DNA from: Paroedura picta
Lineage: Eukaryota > Chordata > Lepidosauria > Squamata > Gekkonidae
Length of the DNA: 64,000 bases
Direction: 5' to 3'
Assembly: GCF_049243985.1 (NCBI RefSeq)
Contig: NC_135384.1
Span: 12,892,501 to 12,956,500, forward strand
This document shows, in pieces, positions 57,308-64,000 of the stretch; the first letter of the stretch is position 1; each line of letters starts with the position of its first letter. A program made the position numbers and the translations under genes. The notes beneath the pieces were generated by a model. The model saw only the letters and a list, made by a program, of their open reading frames with translations, did not search any database and was not told the origin of the DNA.

Positions 57308-60300
57308 GTAAGGATTTTCTTTTTAATTCTAACACATGCAATAGGGAGGGTCATAACCAAGGAAAGAAGGTTGTGGGAGCTGTGAAACCAATGAGGAAAA
57401 CAAGAAAGCAGTATATATATATATATATATATATGACATTGCTGGGAATAGTAGTTTGGGCAGTTTGTATAACCTCCTCAACAATAGGCAAAATATACAT
57501 TTTAAAGGAGAAACAGAGGTATGTGGTTTTTCACATTTCTTTCACATGGACTTTTTTCACCTTTGAGACCATTTATGCACTGGGAACTTCAGTGCCCCAG
57601 CTCCCATGCAGGAGCACAAATAGGGGCGGATGAGGCACACCAGGCCAAATGCTCCCCCATGTAGGTGCAGGAAGAGGTGGGGTAACCTGCCATGACTAAA
57701 ACTCCAGCCCTGCAGCCCTGCATGAAACCTCCAGTGCATAAACGGTCTGACTGAAATTACTCCCTGCCCACTGCTCAGATGCTGAAGCGTAATAAGGATT
57801 TTATGTTGAATCCATTTCAAAGTTTAGTTACACAGGTGTGAGATATAGATGTTAAGGGGAAACAAAACAAAAACATTAGAAGGTTGTGCTTGAGCATTGC
57901 ATGGGGACATCATATGTGAGGACTTTTTGTAATGAGTGAGTCATGTGAACATGGCTGCAAATGTGGAAGCATGCAACAAAGGGGAAAATAAACTATCCAT
58001 AGCGATGAATAGGTAGAGCTCCATATGTTTAGACATTTGTTAGGATCCAGCCAATATTTCTCCTGAGGAAATAAGGATCAGTACCGCCTTTGACAAATCA
58101 AAAATGTTGTGCTGGGAATCACGAGCCCTGCAGGAACAAAAACTATGCAGGATTGGTCAGGAGGAAGGAAAGAAATTGGGCTCTGTTAGTTGCATATCGT
58201 TCTATATTATGTCCTTACAGCTTTGCGGTCTTCTGTTCAACCTCTGTGTCTCGTTCCACAGTCTCTGCTTTAATTATTTCCATAAAATTTCATGTACCGC
58301 TTCTTTTCCGTTCTCAGTTACCGGATGCCACGTAATCCCAGCTCATTTGAGGAGTTAAAAATGATGAATATTCATTTTATGCAACCTGTAATTCTTTCGT
58401 TAGGATTGTGCTAAAGAACTTCCAGCATGTCCTTGCCTTGGCGTTTGCTGTGAAGGAGGTCAATGAGAATCCTAAGATCTTATCGAATGTCAGCCTTGGT
58501 TTTGACATCAATGACAGCTACTTCAATACAGTGCTGACTTATCAAAATACGTTGAACCTCCTCTGCACATTGAAAAGGATCATCCCCAACTACAGTTGTG
58601 ACTTCCAGAGGAACCTGATGGCTGTCATTGGGGGACTGGATTCTGAAACTTCCTTCCACATGGCCAACATTTTAAGCATCTATAAAATCCCACAGGTAGC
58701 ATACTGATTGATATATGAGTGTACGAGTCTTCAGATAATTTTCTGTGCACTACTAGGTTGCTGAACATTCTTTAAAAATATATATATATATAAGTAAAAA
58801 GAAATAATTTCAATGTATAAAAATTTGCCCTAGACACATCTCAGAGCTGTAAGCATCTTAAACCTTTCACAGCTATTCTCTGTTTATTGGTTTAGGTAAC
58901 CTATTGCTTCTTTGTTCCAGTGATGAAAGACAAAACCAAGTTCCCTACTGTCTACCAGATGGTCCCCAATGAAGAAAATCAGTACAAAGGGATTATCCAG
59001 CTTCTTCTGCATTTCCAGTGGACATGGGTTGGGATAGTTGCCATGGATGACGATCATGGAGACAGATTTGTGCAGATCTTGACGCCACTGCTGTCCCAGA
59101 ATGGCATCTGTCCTGCCTTCATTCATAGGTTTCAAATGTTGACTGCCTCCCAAGACTTGACAGATATTTTCTACATGTCAAGACCAAGAGAGATCTTGAG
59201 CCTTCTTGTAAACAAAACAGAAGTCAAAGTATATGTCACAAATGCTGATGCACATACTATGATGGTTTTGAAGTGGTTTCTATACCTGGGTCAAATGGAA
59301 GAGATGAGTGAGGCAGTGATGGGCAGAGTGTGGATTATGACAGCCCAGTGGGATTTCTCATTGCAGACAGTTGACAGGCTTCTGAACATCAAAGTCTTCC
59401 ATGGTGCTTTATCTTTTACAGTGAAGTCCAAAGAAGTACCTGAGTTTCAAAACTTCCTTCACTTTCTCCATCCCCATTGGCCAGAAGAAGATGAATTTCT
59501 CAGGGTCTTCTGGGAGGCAGCATTTAATTGTTTATTGTCAGATTCCAACACAGATGAAGAGCCTGGTCAATGTACTGGTGAGGAGAAACTGGAAAGCCTT
59601 CCAAGTCCTTTCTTTGAAATGAGCATGACTGCCCAGAGCTACAGCATCTACAATGCGGTCCATGCCATAGCACAAGCTTTACATGCCATGTATTCAGCTA
59701 GAAACAAAGGCAGGGGAATGGTATGGGGTGGAAATATGGATTCCCCTAATATACAGCCATGGGAGGTAATGTGTTGTATCTATTGCAGTAATTTACGTTT
59801 TTGAAAAGGAAAAATCTTAACACTATTTTATTATATTAACACTATTCTAATAATTGTTAATATACTTAGGCTGCAGTTGTCTCTGACATGCTAAGATAAA
59901 TGCAGGTTCTGGTTGTCATTTTGTTGTCTGAAGCTGTGACCATTTAGTAAATATAAAGCACTGCACTTCCTCAGTAGCAAGAAGGTAGGGCTGCACCCTC
60001 AGAGACTGAGATAGAGGCAGAGCCCAATCTGTAACTTCCTACTTTGATGTTAGGAAGCTTTGAGAGTTGAGTTAAATCGTGGAAAACCACATGATGGAAT
60101 TCTTATGCATTAGTTTGCCTGTTTGGATGCTATTTGTCGTTTGGGCCATTGTATTAGTCACACCAGTTAGTGAACAAACAAAATGAACTATCCCTGAATC
60201 TTTCAATTCCTTAACTTGCTGGGCTGCTTGAAAGGTATTTTTACCCTCCTACTCAATCTCAATGAGTTGCTGTGTGGATAAAATAGAGGCCGGAGAACCA

Positions 60301-63300
60301 TGAACTCCTAGGTGGAATATACAATAGAGAATGTAAAGGTAAAGGTAAAGGTATCCCCTGTGCAAGCACCGAGTCATGTCTGACCCTTGGGGTGACGCCC
60401 TCTAGCGTTTTCATGGCAGACTCAATACGGGGTGGTTGGCCAGTGCCTTCCCCAGTCATTACCGTTTACCCCCCAGCAAGCTGGGTACTCATTTTACCGA
60501 CCTCGGAAGGATGGAAGGCTGAGTCAACCTTGAGCCGGCTGCTGGGATTGAACTCCCAGCCTCATGGGCAAAGCTTTCAGACGGCTGCCTTACCACTCTG
60601 CGCCACAAGAGGCTCATAGAGAATGTATCACATCCATAGACAGCACATTATTGTTCAAAAGTCAGGCAGTGCAAAAGAAAGAGAGTTGAAATGAGATTAG
60701 CACAGGGTTGGAAGTAGGCTTGAGAACTTCAGTGCACTTCAGAGGCCATTCCAGCCTGAAGCAGCTAGCGCTGTAGCGCAGGGGGGAAAAGGTGGCGCCA
60801 GTGGCAGCGTGCGACCCCACGCCTGCCCACAGGCATGGAGCTGTGCACCTGCGTGCATGCGCCAACTGGTATGCCACCACCAGCACTGCCCCTCCCCCCT
60901 GGCGCTAGCCACTTTGGGCTGGAATGGTTGCTGAAGCGGCTGAAGCACACCAAAGCGCTCAAGCCTAGTTGGAAGACAGGGGATGCCAGTTCCCTGCAAC
61001 TGTATGCTCTCTGTGTGTTTTTTCATATCCTTCCCTCACTTCCTTGTAAAACATTCTGTTTTCAGACTTCATTAATAATTTTAATTTCATCCTCTAACAA
61101 GAAACCAGCCCAAAATATCTTAAAACGGGTGCTCGAAGACGATTCTGTAAAAAAAATAAAGATATCTTTTTAAAAACCCTCTTCGAAAATTATGATGTCT
61201 CTCTTTCCATCCAGATTTACCCTTTCTTGAGGAGCACCTCATTCAATAACAGTGCTGGGGACCTCATTCATTTTAATGCAAAGGGCGAATTAGAAACTGC
61301 CTTTGATATTATCAACTGGGTGACTTTCCCAAACCAAACCTTCTCACGGTTAAAAGTAGGAGAGGCTTCAAGGGGTTCTGAATTTATCCTTAATGATGAG
61401 TTCATCACATGGCACAAGACATTTAACCAGGTGAGCTTTTAACTGCAGGTAACTATCAAACCATATCTGGAATGTAACCAAATGCTGGATTGGGTAATTC
61501 CATCCTATGTCATCATACAAATTCTATTGCACAGTGATGTGGTGTGGCTTGAGGCCTCTTGATAATTTTCTCATTCTCCAGAATTCTCTGCTTTTATTTT
61601 ATTTATTTTTTTTGTTACAACTAGCATGAGAATAAATAAACTAACTGGACTTGTTCTGTTTGCACCAATTTTCAGCAAGTCCTTACAACTGATTCTGCTG
61701 CCCAGAAGTTACAGTAGGTATAGATTGGTCAGGGAAGAACATTGCCTGGAGTAGGCAGTCTATCACTCCAGTCTCATCCTACCCACATTGGTTCCACTTT
61801 TCATTTGGACCTAACTGTATTGGCTGCCAGGTCTGCAAAGTTTGCCAACAAATCAACTTTACTCTAATTAAGTCTGCAGTCTTTGTAGATTAGGTTGCTT
61901 ACTTCTGGGTTTAATTTACTCCTTTCCTTTTCTGACTCTTGCCAGCTATCACTTTCTTGGCTCTCTGCCAGAGCTGCAGAAAGACTTGACACATGTATTT
62001 TGTGTAGGACCAATCTTGGTCCCAAGGAAACCCAGGAGTTTACTGCTATTAAGCTTCATTTCACTTTGTATTGTATTGGTCTAGACCGTGAAATGAACTG
62101 AACTGAACTGAACATTTGGACCTAATTCAAAGTAGCAGTTTTGATTTTTAAAGCTCTCTATAACTTGGGTCCAGTATATCTTAAAGATTGACTTTACCCT
62201 TATGAACTTAGTCTACCACACTGATCATTTTCAGAGGCCATGCTTTGGTCATTTGGACAATCTAATCGTTTTCAGTGGTCACCACCATCTAAGGTTAATG
62301 GGTGACAACCCAAGGAAGGATCTTCTTGGTCATGACACTTACATTTTGGAACTCCCTCCTGAGGAGATTTTTTTCCCTCTTTCTATTGTTGTCTTCCACA
62401 AGATAGTGATTTTGCTTTGTTTCACGCCTAATAGTCCTCTTCCCTGTCTGTGTGTATATGTTTATGTTAGTATTTTTAAACTCTTTTATTATTTATATTT
62501 TAAACATTTTAATGTTTTAAATATTTGCCCTCAGGGACTCTGAGTTGGGTAGGAAGGTGGCATAGAAATGTTTTAAGTAAAACAATAAAATTGTATCTGA
62601 TAATATCCAGAAGTAAAATTGAAGATGACTCCAATTCTGGCTACCTAATTTCCTGAACCACCTTTAAGACCAACACAGTCTACTCCAGAACAACATGGCT
62701 ACCCACTTGAATCTAATTTCCTGAAGACAGTAGATGAATCCCAAATTTAAGGATTTGTTGTTGTTAGGTGCGGTCGTGTCTGACCCATCACGACCCCATG
62801 GATAATGATCCTCCAGGCCTTCCTGTCCTCTACCATTCCCCGGAGTCCATTTAAGTTTGCACCGACTGCTTCAGTGACTCCATCCAGCCACCTCATTCTC
62901 TGTCATCCCTTTCTTCTTTTGCCCTCAATCGCTCCCAGCATTAGGCTCTTCTACAGGGAGTCCTTCCTTCTCATGAGAATTTAAGGATAGGTTTTCCTTA
63001 AAAGAGCCTCTTGTGGTGCAGAGTGGTAAGGCAGCAGTCTGAAAGCTCTACCCATGAGGCTGGGAGTTTGATCCCAGCAGCCGGCTCAAGGTTGACTCAG
63101 CCTTCCATCCTTCCGAGGTCGGTAAAATGAATACCCAGCTTGCTAGGGGATAAACGGTAATGACTGAGGAAGGCACTGGCAAACCACCCCGTATTGAGTC
63201 TGCCATGAAAACACTAGAGGGCATCACCCCAAGGGTCAGACATGACTCGGTGCTTGCACAGGGGATACCTTTACCTTTACTTTCCTTAAAAATATATGAG

Positions 63301-64000
63301 TTTCTAGTTGTTATATTTTTTTGTGCCATCCATAGTCACAAAGATCTCTTCTAAGAGAGGATAGTCTTAAAACTAATATCTCACCCAAGTTTCCATGATA
63401 AGATTTACATCTGACTGAGGGCTTGAGCTTGGATTACCCTGGCCAAACTCAAAGAACTGTCCAGTATTCCACACTGGCATACTCAAATACTACATTTGTT
63501 TCTTTCAGCTAATCACAACATCCGTGCAGTAGATACTCAATTACTTCATTCGTTTTGTGGATATCTAACCTATTTATGAGAACTGAGAAATCGTGATTCT
63601 ATGATTCTATGATTCTATGAACTGTAGTATTTTACAAAATGTGACATTATATATACTGATATTTCTGATATGATTATGAAAGGAGGGGATGCAGTTACCT
63701 TTCCTGGTCAAACTTCCCCTTTCCTTATTATAGCCTTTGTTCCACATAGATTTTGTCCATTCTCCAAGTAGCCTTTTTTGGTTTGTCAAAGTGGACACGT
63801 CCTCCCATTATCACAAATGGAAACTCTGGTTGGGTCCCATGCAACCTCTTGCATGGAAAGTGTTCTTATTTTACTTCCTTGCCATCATTCCTGCTTTTGA
63901 GTACTGCTTTTGAGTACTGCTTTTGAGTACTGCTGATTGTACAACGAAGAGCAAATGAGAATTAGAATAAATATATATTTTTGTTTTATGGTTAGGTGGT
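57084..64000 (+). CDS. V2R-4: vomeronasal type-2 receptor, 5' part (exons 1-4), runs off window
   Basis: A V2R of another subfamily. Exons 57084-57307, 58404-58695, 58896-59765 and 61215-61430 code for 534 residues without a stop: leader MAFLLLVLLLLQCLPQAKCQ and a complete Venus-flytrap domain. Phases are the same as in the other three genes. Exon 3 is one codon shorter than theirs and exon 4 four codons shorter. Intron 2 is only 200 bp, against 1.6-3.0 kb in V2R-1 to V2R-3. The cysteine-rich and 7TM exons were not found in the last 2.6 kb; they probably lie to the right, but a truncated gene cannot be excluded. An upstream in-frame GTG at 57039 is not a credible start. Confidence 0.85.
57412..57434. 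repeat. (TA)n microsatellite
   Basis: About 11 units in V2R-4 intron 1. Confidence 0.9.
57568..57746 (+). mobile_element. 179-bp MITE-like element, copy E (V2R-4 intron 1)
   Basis: ACCATTTATGCACTGG ... CCAGTGCATAAACGGT. Independent insertion, outside the duplicated blocks. Confidence 0.8.
58404..58695 (+). CDS. V2R-4 exon 2
   Basis: Acceptor TTTCGTTAG|GATTGTG, donor CCACAG|GTAGCA, 292 nt. [47 protein letters not shown]. Confidence 0.88.
58896..59765 (+). CDS. V2R-4 exon 3: main ligand-binding exon
   Basis: 290 codons, VTYCFFVPVMKDKTKFPTVY ... [47 protein letters not shown] and [19 protein letters not shown], ending QPWE before GTAATG. Clearly more distant from V2R-1 to V2R-3 than those are from one another. 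Confidence 0.9.
60336..60615 (-). mobile_element. Sauria-type SINE, V2R-4 intron 3
   Basis: Full length, minus strand, perfect 12-bp target duplication ATAGAGAATGTA at 60324-60335 and 60616-60627. Confidence 0.95.
60715..60967. mobile_element. Fold-back hAT-like element with perfect 8-bp target duplication
   Basis: 253 bp with long imperfect inverted arms: left TAGGCTTGAG ... CCATTCCAGCC ... GCTAGCGC, right the reverse of the same. GTTGGAAG flanks it at 60707-60714 and 60968-60975. GC-rich centre, no coding. The 8-bp duplication fits hAT. Confidence 0.85.
61215..61430 (+). CDS. V2R-4 exon 4
   Basis: 72 codons: [20 protein letters not shown] ... [20 protein letters not shown] ... DEFITWHKTFNQ, between TTTCCATCCAG and GTGAGC. 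Confidence 0.88.
61431..62109. other. V2R-4 intron 4, nothing recognised
   Basis: AT-rich. No exon 5-like cysteine pattern on the + strand. Confidence 0.5.
62110..62590 (+). mobile_element. L2-like LINE 3' end
   Basis: TTTTTAAAGCTCTCTATAAC, GGAACTCCCTCCTGAGGAG and GACTCTGAGTTGGGTAGGAA with a TAAAA tail, resembling the end of L2 ORF2 and 3' UTR. Degraded. Confidence 0.55.
62758..62985 (-). mobile_element. BovB (RTE) LINE 3' end
   Basis: GGTCGTGTCTGACCCATCAC, GACCCCATGGATAATGATC, CCAGGCCTTCCTGTCCTCTA and CATCCAGCCACCTCATTCTC match the remembered minus-strand 3' end of BovB closely. BovB is the partner LINE whose tail the Sauria SINEs share. Confidence 0.88.
63005..63280 (+). mobile_element. 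Sauria-type SINE, V2R-4 intron 4 or 3' flank
   Basis: GAGCCTCTTGTGGTGCAGAG to ACCTTTAC, perfect 12-bp duplication TTTCCTTAAAAA at 62993-63004 and 63281-63292. Confidence 0.95.
63590..63618. repeat. (GATTCTAT)n, CR1 3' tail repeat
   Basis: Three to four units of the 8-mer that ends CR1 elements; no CR1 body is attached. Confidence 0.55.
63890..63935. repeat. 14-bp tandem repeat
   Basis: CTTTTGAGTACTGC about three times. Confidence 0.85.

Noticed and set aside
57253-57633. 126-residue open frame after V2R-4 exon 1
   Set aside because: Different frame from the exon, crosses a TA repeat and a MITE; no motif.
62202-62543. 113-residue + strand open frame
   Set aside because: Lies in degraded L2-like sequence and ends in low-complexity Phe/Tyr-rich translation.

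Overview
The window is animal nuclear DNA and almost certainly comes from a squamate reptile (lizard or snake). Genes are split into exons with GT/AG borders. The repeats are the typical squamate mixture: CR1, L2 and L1 LINE pieces, a BovB LINE, many copies of a tRNA-headed SINE with a BovB-like 3' end and an ACCTTT tail (Sauria SINE type), a second tRNA-headed SINE, Helitrons and small hAT-like elements. The species cannot be named from this.

The window is a chemoreceptor cluster. Four vomeronasal type-2 receptor (V2R) genes lie head to tail on the + strand. V2R-1 (8293-18161), V2R-2 (24160-31953) and V2R-3 (37347-45664) each have all six coding exons, with consistent splice phases and no stop before the end. 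They predict receptors of 878, 876 and 878 residues. V2R-4 (from 57084) belongs to a more distant subfamily; its first four exons are present and the rest should lie beyond the window. An intact single-exon olfactory receptor gene (52343-53311, +) sits between V2R-3 and V2R-4. An OR14-like pseudogene (793-1337, -) and a short OR relic (4986-5085, -) lie at the left edge.

The first three V2R genes form tandem blocks of about 13-14 kb. The 3' flank of V2R-1 nearly matches that of V2R-2, and the 5' part of V2R-2 nearly matches that of V2R-3. V2R-2 therefore looks like a product of unequal crossing-over, with a junction inside the 7TM exon. SINEs and LINEs shared or private to the copies give a relative order of events. 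V2R-2 and V2R-3 differ mostly in the second half of exon 3, in the ligand-binding domain.

Layout: 1-5100, OR relics, LTR-like repeat, L2 piece; 5100-8290, LTR-like repeat, CR1, a locally inverted segment and the V2R-1 5' flank; 8290-18160, V2R-1; 18160-24160, V2R-1 3' flank with CR1; 24160-31950, V2R-2 with a Helitron in intron 4; 31950-37350, second copy of that flank; 37350-45660, V2R-3; 45660-50200, older copy of the flank with a second Helitron carrying an 80-bp minisatellite; 50200-52330, repeats; 52343-53311, OR gene; 53360-57080, repeats; 57084-64000, V2R-4 and repeats.

V2Rs are class C GPCRs of vomeronasal sensory neurons that detect peptides and other non-volatile cues. ORs are class A GPCRs of the main olfactory epithelium. 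Neighbours here share ancestry and probably local regulation; they are not an operon.
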